DNA from: Eremophila alpestris peregrina
Lineage: Eukaryota; Chordata; Aves; Passeriformes; Alaudidae
Length of the DNA stretch: 64,000 bases
Direction of reading: 5' to 3'
Assembly (NCBI GenBank): GCA_009792885.1
Contig: WMCF01000031.1
Location: 974,222 to 1,038,221 of the forward strand
Shown: piece after piece, positions 12,201 to 24,289 of the stretch
Layout: each line of letters begins with the position of its first letter
How positions within the stretch are numbered: position 1 is the first letter of the stretch
The notes under the pieces: generated by a model
The model's database searches: none
What the model saw: only the letters and a program-made list of their open reading frames with translations
Told to the model about the DNA's origin: nothing
Translations under genes and position numbers: made by a program

Positions 12201-13022
12201 GAGTTGGGCACTCTGTGTCCCTGAAACTGCAAAGGGAGTCTCAGCAGGCAAAATAGAAGAACTTACTGCGGGCTGGAATCTGGCCAGCTACCAAATTTCT
12301 CATCCCTTGCAGAAAGTGCTAACACACAATGGGAGGTCAGAGCTCCAGTCTTAAGTTTCATTAGAAAAAAATGGTCCAGTCAGCAGCACGGGACCCTGCA
12401 ACTCAGCAGTGACCTGTCTGGTTCCATCAGATGTTTCCCTCTGCTGTGGCTTTGCCACCGTAACTCCCACACTGAAGAGCACAGGCTGCTGGCACCAGCT
12501 GAGTTCAGATCTCCCCTTCCTGGGCTCCTGTGGTTTTTCCAGCACAGAGGCAAGGGCTTAAAGAGCGCTGCTGGAGCAGTCAGGCTCAGTTTGTCAGGAG
12601 GAATAGGCTGTGCCCAATCCACCCTGCGCAAAATCAGATGAATAATTACACCAAAGGCCTTCAGGCAGTTCACAGAGAACTCGGTGTGTAAGGCTTTGTT
12701 CAGAGATGAAATTTCCTCCTTACCAAAGCTCATAAATATCTTTCAAACCTTAAGCAAATAAATTTGCCATCTTTCTCATACAGAACCAGTTTTTCTCAGG
12801 GTGAAGTGACAGTGGCTCAGTTCATACAGAAATGTGGGGTTTGTACTGTTCCAACTCAGGGGTTATCAATGGGGAGAGAGGAGGAGAGCACACAGCATTC
12901 CATGTTGGCATATCTGGTTCACTTGCTCCGTGCCTGTTTTTACTCTGGCACTGCAGAACAGTTTAGATCTCTGGGACTGCTCCCTGAACACATTGAGGGG
13001 CAGCATCCTTGTCAGGCCTGTA
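12201..13022. other. Non-coding stretch between two antisense CR1 copies
   Basis: No gene. A segment at about 12,600-12,740 retains a GCGC-containing motif next to ATGAATAATTACACC-type homeodomain-like sites and reads somewhat like a conserved non-coding element. Longer open frames near 12,380-12,730 (minus) and 12,764-13,135 (plus) have no recognisable domain. The plus-strand frame runs into the next CR1. Confidence 0.45.
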
Positions 13023-13562
13023 AAAGAATCATGCAATGGTTTGGCTGGGAATTGTCCCCAAAGTCCATCTTGTTCCCCACCCTGCATGGGCAGGGACACA
13101 TCCCACTAGCCCATATCACTCCAAACCCTCTCTAACCTGGCCTCAGACACACTTCCAGAGATGGGGCAACCACAGCTTCTCTGGGCAACCTGTGCCAGGG
13201 GTTCTCCACCCTCACAGGGAAAAATGTTTTTCCTAATATCCAACCTAGCCCTACCTTCTGTCAGGAGAAAGCCATTCCCTTTTTTCCTGGCACCCCAGAC
13301 CCTTGTCCCAAGTTCTCTCCATGTTTCTTGTTGGCTCCTTCAGGCACAGGAAGGCCACAGTTAGGTCACCCCCAAACTTCTCTAGCTGAAAAATCCCAGC
13401 TCTCCCAGTCTTTCCTCCCAGCAGAGCTGCTTCATCCCTCTGATCATCCTGGTGCCTCCTCTGGCCTGGCTCCAGCAGCTCCAGATCCTTCCTGTGCTGG
13501 GCCCCAGGGATGGGGCAGCTCTGCAGGTGGGGTCTCACCTGAGTGGGGCCGAGGGGCAGAAA
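13023..13562 (-). mobile_element. CR1 LINE 3' part (antisense, about 540 bp)
   Basis: This is the longest CR1 copy in the window. The left end AGAATCATGCAATGGTTTGG is the reverse complement of the CCAAACCAT...TGATTCT terminus. Next come CAGGGACACATCCCACTAGC, CAGAGATGGGGCAACCACAG, a TTTTTCCTAATATCCAACC block, TTAGGTCACCCCCAAACTTC, CAGCAGCTCCAGATCCTTCC, and finally GTCTCACCTGAGTGGGGCCG. This order is a 5'-truncated CR1 inserted in minus orientation. Open frames over it in both directions are fragments of CR1 or chance. It is inactive. Confidence 0.95.
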
Positions 13563-16500
13563 AGGAGGTACCAAAGCACCTCAGAAATAACCCTTCAGCT
13601 GCTTTCATACAGGCATTGAGCAGAAACTCAGGAGATTTCTAGGCACTGCCAGCCATCCAGGAAGATTGTATTGGAGCTGAAACTGCTCCTGGCTCACACT
13701 GCAGGCTCCAGCAGCAGCCAGACCATCCTTCTCCCAGTTTCTCACAAAACACTTACTGTATACTCACAAAATAAATTTTAAAATATGAATAATTAAAAAG
13801 CAAAATATGTCTTAGAGTTTAACAGCTACGAGGGAGAACGTTCAGCCACAAAAGGTATGGTTTTAATAATTAATTGCTGCTTTATTTAGCACAGAAGCAA
13901 ATGTCTTAGATCAGAATTAAAGCCTTGTGAGTTCCTTGAAAATGGCCAAGCAAAAAGTGGGATAAAAACTTAGCCACAAAAAGCAAAGGAAGGAGAAAAG
14001 AGTTTTATAAAAGCCTAAACTGAACAAAATCAGAAAAAGGCTTATTTAGTTAAACATGAAAATGTTCTTCTCAGTTCCAAAGAATAGATGCAACCATCAT
14101 GGATTTATCCCACTTGCCATGCTCCTGTTTCCATCACCCTGCTGGAATGTCATTCCCTGGGCAGGCAGCACTGCAGGGACACAAAGCTTTGCCTGCCAGG
14201 ACCCTGTGAGGTGAGCACAGAGCCCAGGCTGTGCCCATCCTGCTCCTCCCCAGCCCTTCCTCTCCCTCATCCAGCCACGCCTCCACCACCATCACCAAGT
14301 TTTGCTGGAAAAAAGAAGCTTTTGAGGCTGGAAGGAGACAAGGCAGCAGAACGTCCCTCACCACAGGAAGCTGCAGGGAGGAGAATGGGGCAGAGCACAC
14401 AATAAATAGCATAGAAAGAGGAAGAAAACTTATTTTTCTTGATTACTTTCCAGTACATTCATAAAACCTGCTTACTTCATGTACCCCTGAGAACAGTAAC
14501 ATCTCAGACGTGTTTGCAACCCAGTTACCACAACACTGTATTAGTGCATGGGCCTGAGAAAGAGAAAACATGTTAAAAAAACCCTAATCCTGCTTTCTAG
14601 CTCCCTTAACCACTTCACAGCCTAAACTACACTGGTGTAGAGAAGAGAAATAGCTACTGGTAGCAATAGCAACCAGTTTGTACCAATAATTTATTTTGTA
14701 TAACAATTTGCAGCGTGGCTACAAATTTTCACTGTTTATTTCTGCGTTTTTAGGTTCCAAGACTGAGAATGGAAACACAATAAACTTTTTGTTTTGAGGA
14801 TTCCTGAAAACTAATGGAGAAGATGCCTTTTCCACTGAAGTCTATTCAAAGCTAAGATGGAAAATATATTCTACAAGCCACCAAAATTAATAGGTAAGAT
14901 GAAAAATATAAATGTACTTTCAGTACTGGATTCTCCCACTCACGATCTTCATGTGGAAGGATGTTCAAGCAGGAGAGGAGTCCACACAGTGGAATCACAG
15001 TCCAGCCTAGGGACATCCTTTGCAAACTGCAGCTTCACCTAAACATTCATGGAAATAGTTTTATAGTATTTTTGAATAATTTTATGTGCTTAAGCAATCT
15101 TCAGAATTCTATTTTGAGTTGTCTTTTCTCCTGCATTTTCAATTATCATGTAGCCATCCCTGCACATTGTTTGCTGCACTCTCAAAACCAATTCACAAGT
15201 CAAAATAGATGGTAATCAAGTGGAAAAAAGTATTGAAAAAACAACTATATCCCTTAACAGAGGAGAACTGAAGGTCTATAATGATGTTTCTGCTTTAATG
15301 TTAAGAAAACATAGAATTGGCTGCTTCCTCCCTGTTTTGCTGTTTCTCAGGAGAAGTTTTGTGGCTGATGCAAAAGGCAACTTGCAAATCCAGCTCCAGG
15401 TGCACATGACAGAGGTGGGACTGGAACAACAGGGATATCCCAGTCTCAGGCTCAGAGAGAAAAGCAGGAGCTGTACGAGAACCACAAATGGGATTATAAG
15501 GGATGAAATCTCATGAAATCTCTCTGCAGAGTTGCAGGCAGCACTGCATGCAGGATTAGGGCTTGGGAAGAGAGAATGCCAGAGCTCCAGGCCAGCAAGG
15601 AAAATGAGTTGAGGAGTTTGAATGTGCTCTCTTCCAGGAGTTCACAGTGAGCAGGAGACCCCTACACTTTTTCTTTGGTCACCTCATTTGTGGCAGCTGG
15701 AAAAGAAGAGACAGGGACTGGTTGCAAAGGGGAGGAGTTTTCCTTATGAGATAATTCTGCTCATGAGAAATAAATTAGAAACATTTGGAAAATAGGGTGT
15801 GTAAGTTATTACTGCCTGAGGGCAGCAGGAAATTATGAGAATAATAGTGTATGCATGTCTTTGGCTATTATTTACCTTGGCATTCAGTAAACCATGGGGA
15901 GTTGCTAAAGCAACTTTTACACCAATGGTACAGAAGTTCCATGAATGTTATTTCTCCATCACAGAGACACCCACACCCACACACCCCCAAAAATTGAAAT
16001 GACTGGGTGATTTTGAGAAAGAATCCTGGAAGTAGCAGCCTCAGAAGGATCTCCCTATTTTGCTGGAGTAAATAAATTACTTCAAGGAATTCATTTGGCT
16101 GAAAAAATGTTCACTTCTAGCCCAGTTCTGAATGCTGCAAGTGCCTTTAGCCAGAGCCTGAGAATGGCCACGTTGGCACAGAAAATCTGCATTATCACAC
16201 TGTTAACAAACCTGCACCAGCAGTAACTTGTCACAAGTGAATCCTATACTGGATACTGAATCCTCAATAAAACGTATATCAATCAGACATCCCCTCTATC
16301 CTCTGCTTTCAGCCATTGATGACCTAAATTTTTTAACTAGAAAAGTTATTGAAAATCATGAAAAGGGGGAAAGCACAGCAGGCAAGGGCCGGGGCAGAAC
16401 TGAAATGAGCAGCCCCTGATTTACACTCCACTGCAGGCACCAAAGGGCCTGGCACCTCCACCTTAAAGGTCACACATGGTTATTAACTTGATTTAGGAAC

Positions 16501-18735
16501 CAAAGGGCTGAAGGGAGACTTGGAACTTGATTCACTTTTCATTAATTTATTTTGAAAATTTATGGACAAGTAAAACATCATCATGATTTAGGCAGGACAC
16601 CCTTCCCAAACTTAGATCCTTGTACACACTTTACATAGTTGGAGATTTTGAGGGTGCTCCTGCAAACTGCTTTTGCAGGACAAAGCCACTCCGCTGAGGA
16701 ACTTTGGATAAAAAAGACAAAAGCAGGGAAAGATATTAAAAACTAAGTGGGATGCAGAAGAAAGCCAAAAGGAAAAAGAGACAACAAAAGTAGTTGCCAG
16801 AGACAGAACAGTTTTACATCTAATAATTCAGTGGGGGTTGAGGTGGTGTTAGGAAAAGCAAATGCCTTAAGCTGTGGATGGGTTTATGATTGTGGATTGA
16901 ATATCCAGCAATCCCCAGTGGGTGTTTCCTGCAGTGCCAAAGGACACTCACAACTGGAGTGCTGCAGCCACTGCAGCGTTCCCCGAGCTCTGGGTGAGCA
17001 CAAAGGACAAACAGGCAGAGCAGATGCTTGGGACAAAGGGCCTGGGCTCAGACTCCAAACGTGGAATGCCAGGGACATGAATTTCATTTCCAAGCCTCAC
17101 TGCACTGGATAAGAAGTGTGTGGTAGGGCAGTCCAGCAAAGAGGAAGAGAAGAAGCAATCCCAAACCCCAGGTCTGCAGTGGCAGTGTGGTGCCAGCACC
17201 TCCCAGGAAACCTGCACCAGCTGGATAAAGCTGGGATGGAACTGAAACATTTCAGATTTGCAACCAATGGACAAAATCATCTTCCTTTTCATTTGTAAAT
17301 GGTACCACACAGGAAAGTTATCCTCAGATTTACGTTAATGATTCTAAGAAAAACATTTAGATTCTGGACAGAAAAAGGGACGCAATGTAAAGATGAGCAA
17401 GAGTCCAGTGAAAGAGATAATTCAGTTATTGCCAAATTTTTCATTAATTATTCTCATACACAGTGAAATTCACTTTCCCCTGAAAACTTTTTTTCTCATT
17501 TTATGTTTGACCTTAGGATCTCGACCTAGTTTAGAAAAAACACCAGTCAGAAAGCAGATGGAAGATATTCATACAAATAAATAACTTGGGGTTTTCTTCA
17601 TTTGGGTTTTATTTTTGTTTGTTGTGCTGTGGGGTTTTTGTGAATTTTCTCCCGAGCACTCACCATGTGTGGTATTTGGGATTTTTGTTTTTCTTGTTGC
17701 CTACCACAAGAGCTGTTCCATGGGGGTGAGTGCTTTGTCCACTTTCAAGGTTTTGTAATGAATCTCTGTTTTATAATGTTTTCTTAAAGCTCCAGTTTCT
17801 GTGGCCACACAACTGGAACTTGCATTTTAGAAAAATTAAATTTCTTAGGGTTTTTTTTCTGGATAGTGGAGAGAAAAGGGGGGAAAAGCCCACCAAAGAA
17901 TGACAGTTTCAATAATCCCACGGGGGTTCTAATTCATTTTTTTAAACATCCTTGCCATAATTCAGTTTAAAAAGTAGCATTCAGCAGGCAGATGTTTATG
18001 AAAGACAAGCACAGGATCAGAGCTCCAAACTTGAACTGCCAGTGAGGTGAATGTAGGTGGCCAAATGAAGAGTAATATGAAAACGAATTAATATTTCACA
18101 AAATATGTCAATGAATGGAAACAGATGCAATAGAATGAATTCATTGTCTAGGGAGAGACAAAGCTCCAGGAAACAAGTCTGTGAGCTGAGGAGGTTTCTG
18201 GAGTGACTCTGCAGCAGGTCCAGCTCATCTAAGAAATACTGAGCACAAAAGACTGTCACTGACTGCAGCTCAGTGTAACTGAGTACTCAAAAAAGAGCAC
18301 TCAAACCCCTTCCCTTGGTTTGTGAGCATGGAAATTGAGCACCACAAAGGTGACCTCAAACACCCTTGAAGGCTTATGCTGCCTGAAAAAGAGGTAGCAT
18401 GTCTTTCCTGGAGGACTGGGCTCTTTAGATATGTAACAGTTGTCAGATGGAAGAACAGAAATGAGATAAGACAGGCACCTTCCTCCCTCACCTGCACACA
18501 GGTGAGCAGTCCCCTGGGCTGTACCAGAGTCTGTTTGCTACAGATAAACCAATCTGTGACTTTGTTTCTTCCCTTGTGAAGATGGTAAATATTGATTTCA
18601 CATGGTGCCCAGCATATTCCTACAGCAGTCCTGAGATCTTCTCTGTCCCAGGACTTCAGCCTCACTCTCTTGCTTTCCAGAATGGAAATTTTATCCCAGG
18701 GAGGGGCATGTTGAGCCTTGTTCTGAGCCCCTCGT
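13563..18735. other. Non-coding stretch, no gene recognised
   Basis: About 5 kb with no recognisable gene. It includes AT-rich DNA at about 13,750-14,060, a C-rich patch near 14,220-14,300, and T/G-rich low-complexity sequence at about 17,590-17,700. A segment at 17517-17584 is bounded by a strong 3' splice acceptor and an AATAAA signal followed by GT-rich sequence, a possible terminal exon described among the findings. A 156-codon minus-strand frame at 18,270-18,740 has no recognised domain. Confidence 0.5.
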
Positions 18736-19222
18736 GACAAGGAGGACCTTGAGGAGCTGAAGAATGTCCAGGGAAGGGAATGGTGCTAGGGAAGGGTCTG
18801 GAGCCCCAGGAGGGGCTGAGGGAGCTGGGGAAGGGGCTCAGCCTGGGGAAAGGAGGCTCAGGAGGGACCTTGTGACTCTGCACAACTCCCTGACAGGAGG
18901 GGACAGCCGGGGGGGTCGGGCTCTGCTCCCAGGGAACAGGGACAGGAGGAGAGGGAACGGCGTTAAGCTGTTCTGGGGGGGCCGGCGGGGCGAATGTGGG
19001 GTGGCTTAGGTTGGACATTCTAAAAATTTCTTCATGGAAAGGGTGATCGGGGGGCACAGCTGTCCAGGGCACAGCTGGAGTCCCCAAACATGGAGGGATT
19101 TACCAGCCCTGTGGATGGGGCACCACTTGGGCACATAGGTCAGGGGTGGCCTTGGCAGTGCTGGGAGTGGAGTCGAAGATCACAAAGTGCTTTTCCAGCC
19201 TTAATGACTCCATGACTCTGAC
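18736..19222 (+). mobile_element. CR1 LINE 3' part (sense, GC-rich, about 485 bp)
   Basis: The sense CR1 blocks appear in order: AAGAATGTCCAGGGAAGGGA, AAGGGTCTGGAGCCCCAGGA, GCTGAGGGAGCTGGGGAAGG, a TCAGGAGGGACCTTGTGACT block, GGAACAGGGACAGGAGGAGA, TTAGGTTGGACATTCTAAAA, TTTCTTCATGGAAAGGGTGA, a GGAGTCCCCAAACATGGAGG block, and the terminus CCATGACTCTG. It is 5'-truncated and frame-broken. Local G+C and CpG are above the flanks, which is a property of this family and not a CpG island. The 141-codon minus-strand frame across it is a by-product. Confidence 0.95.
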
Positions 19223-22200
19223 ATGCTGCTGGCTCCTCCCAGTCAGGAGGAACCCAGTGTGACTCCTGTGCTCTCCACGATAGAAATCACCCCCTTTGCA
19301 CTGTGCAAAATCAATGAAAATGCTGCAGGGGAGTGTGGCCACCAGCTGGGAAGCACTCAGGAGTGCTATTTTCTGACAGAAAAGGGACATTTTCCTGTCT
19401 CTACCCTGCAACTAAGGAGACGTGCAAGGCTGCTGGTTCAGCCATGCCTGGGGGAGTGGCAGCACAAGGCAAGGGAGCCTAAAATCAACTGCTGAGCCCT
19501 TGGAACCTCCTTGGAACACAGGAGATATGAGTTCACCTACACAGCTCCTGCTAAAAGCAAGCAAGGAAGGAATAGGTCATGGAAAAAACGGACTTGATGC
19601 TCATCTCAAATGGCAATTGTACCTTTAAAGGCAATTGCCAAATTTTTCCTGTTTAAATCAAAAGAGATCAAGACTGAGAGCTAAGTGGGGGCAGCAGGTG
19701 GAGAGCTCTGGCTGGCTGAGGGTGGAATTCAGCATCAGCCTTGCAATTTGTTTTTCTCTTGCACACGTTGCAAAGCTTCTGAGAAGATTTCTGGAAAACA
19801 CCCACAAAGGGGAGGATTCATTATTCGACGGAGACAATTTTTAGGCTGAGGCAAAAATCCAGTGCTGCCCAGTGGGTTGAACTGAATGTGATGCACATGG
19901 TTGCAGTAAAATCCAAATTTCTAAGCACCATGCCTATGAAGTCTTTCTATCACTGGCTTTCCTGTTTTAGCCATGTACACACTGAGGAAGGTGCATTTCA
20001 CCAGAGCAGGATTTAGGGATCACAGGCACCACAGAACAGGGAGGGGTACACACTGACAAGTTACCCACAGACTCCTGCTCTGCTCCACAGTCCTGTACTC
20101 TGCCCTGGAAATACTGGCAATTCATTCCTCTTTTACAGGAGAAGTAGAAGATAGGAGAGAAAATGTCAAAACTAATTTTACCCAAATTAATTCTAAGGGA
20201 AGACTTACATTGTACTGTCCTTGTGTTTTCCTCCCTAGCCCTATGTCATCCTGCTTACTCTTACAGGGAAAAAATATTATTTTGAATGTATAAAAACCAG
20301 ACAGTGGTGAAGAATTTAATCAGGATTTACAGCAACCAAGATGGTCATAACCCAAATGTCACGTTTTTGGGCTTTTTGGGAGGATCTGGTTTTGCAGTAT
20401 TTTATACATTATGTATTTCTCACAAAGACCCAGCTCCTGGAATCAAGAAATTACTTACTAGTCTTTCCTCTACAAGATTGTAGAAATTTCTAGAAAAGTG
20501 CATCCTAAGGGCCATCTAGAAAGTAAAATCCTGAACACTCTGTTTCTGGGATCTGATTTATAACTTTGGTACACTTTGAATGGTCTGTAGTCATATAAAA
20601 AAATTAGGTTGGAGTTTTTCCTCTCCTTTAAAATCTGTTTTATAAATCAGTCTGAAGGAATGAAACTGCAATGTTCTAGATTTTTCCTGCAGAAGTGTTA
20701 AGCTAAAATACTCAGCACATTCCAGAAATGATTCCTGCGTGCAGACAGGGTCCATAAAACTCCTTCTTTCTATTTCTGTACACTCTTCTGAGTTCAGATT
20801 CTCAGCTGAGACTCTAGGAATACCAAAGCTCAGTCAATAATAATATATTTTTATTACATCAGAGATCTAAGACGCAGATAACCCAACTCCAACAAGTCCA
20901 GCAAGTATCACAGGGAATGGTGTGGCCAAACATCCCTGCATTAGTGTAGAAAGGGCCATAGAAATTAAGAATCACAATATTCCCACAAAAACACAGCAAG
21001 AAGCAATAGCATTAGGAGGTAATAATTTAGAGTGGTTCACCATGAAATTTCCTAGGACTAAGGAGAACAAAAGGCTGGACTTGGAAACAATGCCAGCACT
21101 GCTTTTCTGTGAGAATTCCTTTGTTTCCTCACTGAACCACTCCATATGGCAGAGCCCCCTGTCCTCTGACAGGATTCCTCCAGTACTGCTCCAGCCCATA
21201 AATCCATTGTGTCCCATCTCTCCCTGTGTGTCTGGGCTGCAGCAGGCTGTGATCTCTTATCCTTGCACCCACACTCAGAGTGGTTCTCTTCTCTGTAACC
21301 AGCAATCCAATGCAGGATCCAAGGGATGCACATTAGTGCTAAAAAGAAGCAAATACGACGTTCTCAAAAATACAAAAACAACCCTTCTCAAAAGAACCAA
21401 ACAATTATGTTCATGCTGGTCATGAAGCAATAGGAAATCAGGGCCAGCCACAGGGCCCAGAGTGCCTGAATCACCCCAGCTGTTCCCTGACTCCAAGATG
21501 AAAGTTTTAAAATCTTTTTCTTTTTAGAATAGTGGCAAAATTGATGGTTCAAAGCCAGCAGCAGAGAACAGCTGCCCCACCCCAGAGATGAAAAGCAGGA
21601 ACATTTACCTCCAGCTTCCTTCTTCATAAGACCTTTGTGGGGAAGGAAGGGAATTGAAAATTCAAGTTCCCTCAGGTATCTTTGTCCTTTGAACCACAGG
21701 GAGCCCAATCTGCAGGGAATGCATAGGCATGTGGGATGTACTAGCAACTCCCACACCACACCATTTACCCTTCCCATTTCTTAAGGTTTAGCTTTAATTC
21801 TTTTCTGATAAGTGAATTTTCACAAAATTTCAGCCGACAGTTGTGCTCCTGTGTGGAGGAAAGAGGGGTTGACTTCAGAGCAGGGATGTCATATGGAAAG
21901 GTGACCAGAAGTTGTTGCATCTGACACTGATCCAAAGCTGAGGGGCAAACACACTGCTGCTCACAACGTGAAATATTGGGATGAACTTATGTATTCCATG
22001 GGAGTCATTCTTGTTTCTCCTGTTCCTCATCTTTACAGTTGATTCTGACATTTAAACTGCAGCCAGTTCTGGCTACATCCTGCCAGTAATTTTGTACAAT
22101 ATCAGCACCTTTTGTACAATATCACCTTTGATCAGTGGATCAAAGTGAGCACTAAATTCAGCCCTGGAATTCTGCTTTGTACTGGGTTTCACCTGGTTCC

Positions 22201-24289
22201 ATGCACAGAGCAGCCCAGCTGTATGTTTGGTTTAGGAGGATCTGCAAAACCAATCCTTGGTTTGGGTCTGTACGTCCCAGCTGGAGGTTGGGCTACTCCT
22301 AAGGCACATTTTGTGTTTAAGTGTCTCCAAAATAAACCAATTTAATGCATTCTAAACCCACTCCAATGCAGAGAAAGCAGAACTGATGAGGGGGCTCCCT
22401 TCAAAAGTGCACTCTTGTTTCAAATCAAGACACTAATTCAGGTTAAGCTCCTTTCAGCTGAAAAGTAATCACGGAGGCAGGGGCTTAGCAAGTGGTGTTT
22501 GATAGGGATTCATTATCATAGCCACAGCCATTCCAGGGAATCCCAGCAGCTCTGTACCTTCTCACATGTTACCATCCTTAATTTCCTTAAGTCCCCTGCA
22601 AATCTTTCCCCAAACACAGGAAAGCCTCAGATTACACACAATGGGAAGAGGGATGGTTTGTGGTAAGCCAATGTCTGAACACACCATATCCCTTCCCTGA
22701 ACAACGGAAAGAAGAGGGACTATTTAGGAAAAGACTTGGATATGTTCCCCTTGCTATGCATAAGATATGAGGACTCCAAAACATTACATTCTAGGCTGTG
22801 GATAAGAACCTTCAGATTTAGGAATCTCCATCACATCAAGTGTGGATGCAACACCCTAAAATGGCACAAAAGCAGGGATTACTCATTGAAAAGATGACAA
22901 GATATGGAGGTACAGAAGATCTGTAGTTCTTCCTTCATTAATTCCAGTGGAACAAGGAGTTTTCTCTGCTTGTACAGCATAAATGAACAGAATTTTCCAT
23001 GGGCTTCCAATGCAGCAGTGGCCATAGGAATCCTACACAGTCAGTGCCTTTAGTCCCCAATCTGAAATATTGCCCCAGGGAAATATAAGGAGCTGAACCC
23101 CCTGACAGAGGCCCCAAAACCCAAACCCCACCTCAGAACTCACTCAGCAAAGGTGCCAGGTGCATGGCAAGGCTGGTACAACTGAGTCTTCACTGGTTTT
23201 GTTTCCTCTGCAATTCATTTGCTGTTTTTTGAACAAATGTGCACATTTGTATTGTATAAGACACTACTGGGGGAGCACAAGAAGAAACCTTTCCTTGGCA
23301 AAACCTCCTTTTGAGCTTCTAAAAATTGTCAATGTGAAGAGCAGATTTAGCATTAGCATTTTGCACCATAAGAAGACAAAGGTTTAAAAACCATTTATCC
23401 ACAATATAACACCTGCTGCTAAGAGCACCCACTGCCAGCTGGACAGCAAACCCTACACAGTTCAGGCTATCTTAGTGATCCTTGAGGATTCTGTTCAGCT
23501 GAACATTCTCCCTCTCAAACCACTGAAGGGCAATGCTCTGCCTTAACACTGGCCTTGTTTAAGTGTCTGCACTTGTCAGCCATCCCCCACTTGGATGGAA
23601 AGAGATAAGACCCCAGATAAGAGCCTTTCGGGACAACTCCCTTCCCCTCACCCTCCTACCCTGCCTACAGACCTGCCCTCAGCTAAGAACTTCTCAGTAT
23701 TTCTCCTGTCCAACCCAATCAGACACTCCAAGTTCAGTGCTCTCTTTTTATCCTTCCACATGACAGGGAAATAGGGAAAAGAGCTGAGGGGGCAAAGGAA
23801 TGAGAATCCTCTCTGCTTTTGTGTACAGTTAAAATGAAAGGGAAGAGGGGATGTTCTGCTACTCTATGTTATTTTTATTAAACCCCTTCATGAATCTCAG
23901 CTTGTTTCCACAGCTAATTTAAGAGCCTCTTTTTCACCTATCAGAAACTCCCAAATACTGTAACCTGTTATTTCTGGTGCATCCTAGTATTCCACACAAA
24001 ATGCTCCTCAGGTCTGAACTCGATTTCCTCACTGACACTACCCACTGGTGCACCAAAAAAAGATCCCTTTCCTTCAGGGCAGACATTTACTGCTTTACCT
24101 TTTTTTTTTTTTTTTCTAAGAAGATCCCAAATGTGTTTCTTTCATGCATCCTCCAATTGCTGATTAACAGCTAACTACTCCCACTCTGGAATATCAGCCT
24201 ATGTATTCCTTGCATGTTGTACATCAGGCTGAGACTGTAAATTCCTCCAGGCAGGCATCTGCTTAACCTACATGTTTGAAAAAAAAAAG
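19223..24289. other. Non-coding stretch, no gene or interspersed repeat recognised
   Basis: Five kilobases without a recognised repeat or gene. The longest open stretch, 20922-21425 plus strand (167 codons), starts at GTG with its first ATG about 40 codons in. It is serine- and proline-containing with no motif, so I treat it as chance. A T-homopolymer of 16 lies at 24100-24115. Nothing else stands out. Confidence 0.5.
24100..24115. repeat. Poly-T homopolymer (16 T)
   Basis: Uninterrupted run of 16 T. There is no retroelement body beside it that would make it an antisense poly-A tail, so it is a plain homopolymer whose exact length is uncertain in any assembly. Confidence 0.9.

Noticed and set aside
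13251..13642. Overlapping frames of over 100 codons on both strands
   Set aside because: Both lie within or run out of the antisense CR1 at 13023-13562.
18900..19010. CpG- and G-rich patch resembling a CpG island
   Set aside because: It is part of a CR1 3' region, whose family is intrinsically GC-rich.
18662..19087. Minus-strand Pro-rich frame of 141 codons
   Set aside because: It is antisense to the sense CR1 copy at 18736-19222. Its composition follows the GC-rich repeat.
20922..21425. Plus-strand frame of 167 codons
   Set aside because: It begins at GTG with no early ATG, and has no known domain, splice context or CpG signal. Length is within what chance gives in a 64-kb window read in six frames.
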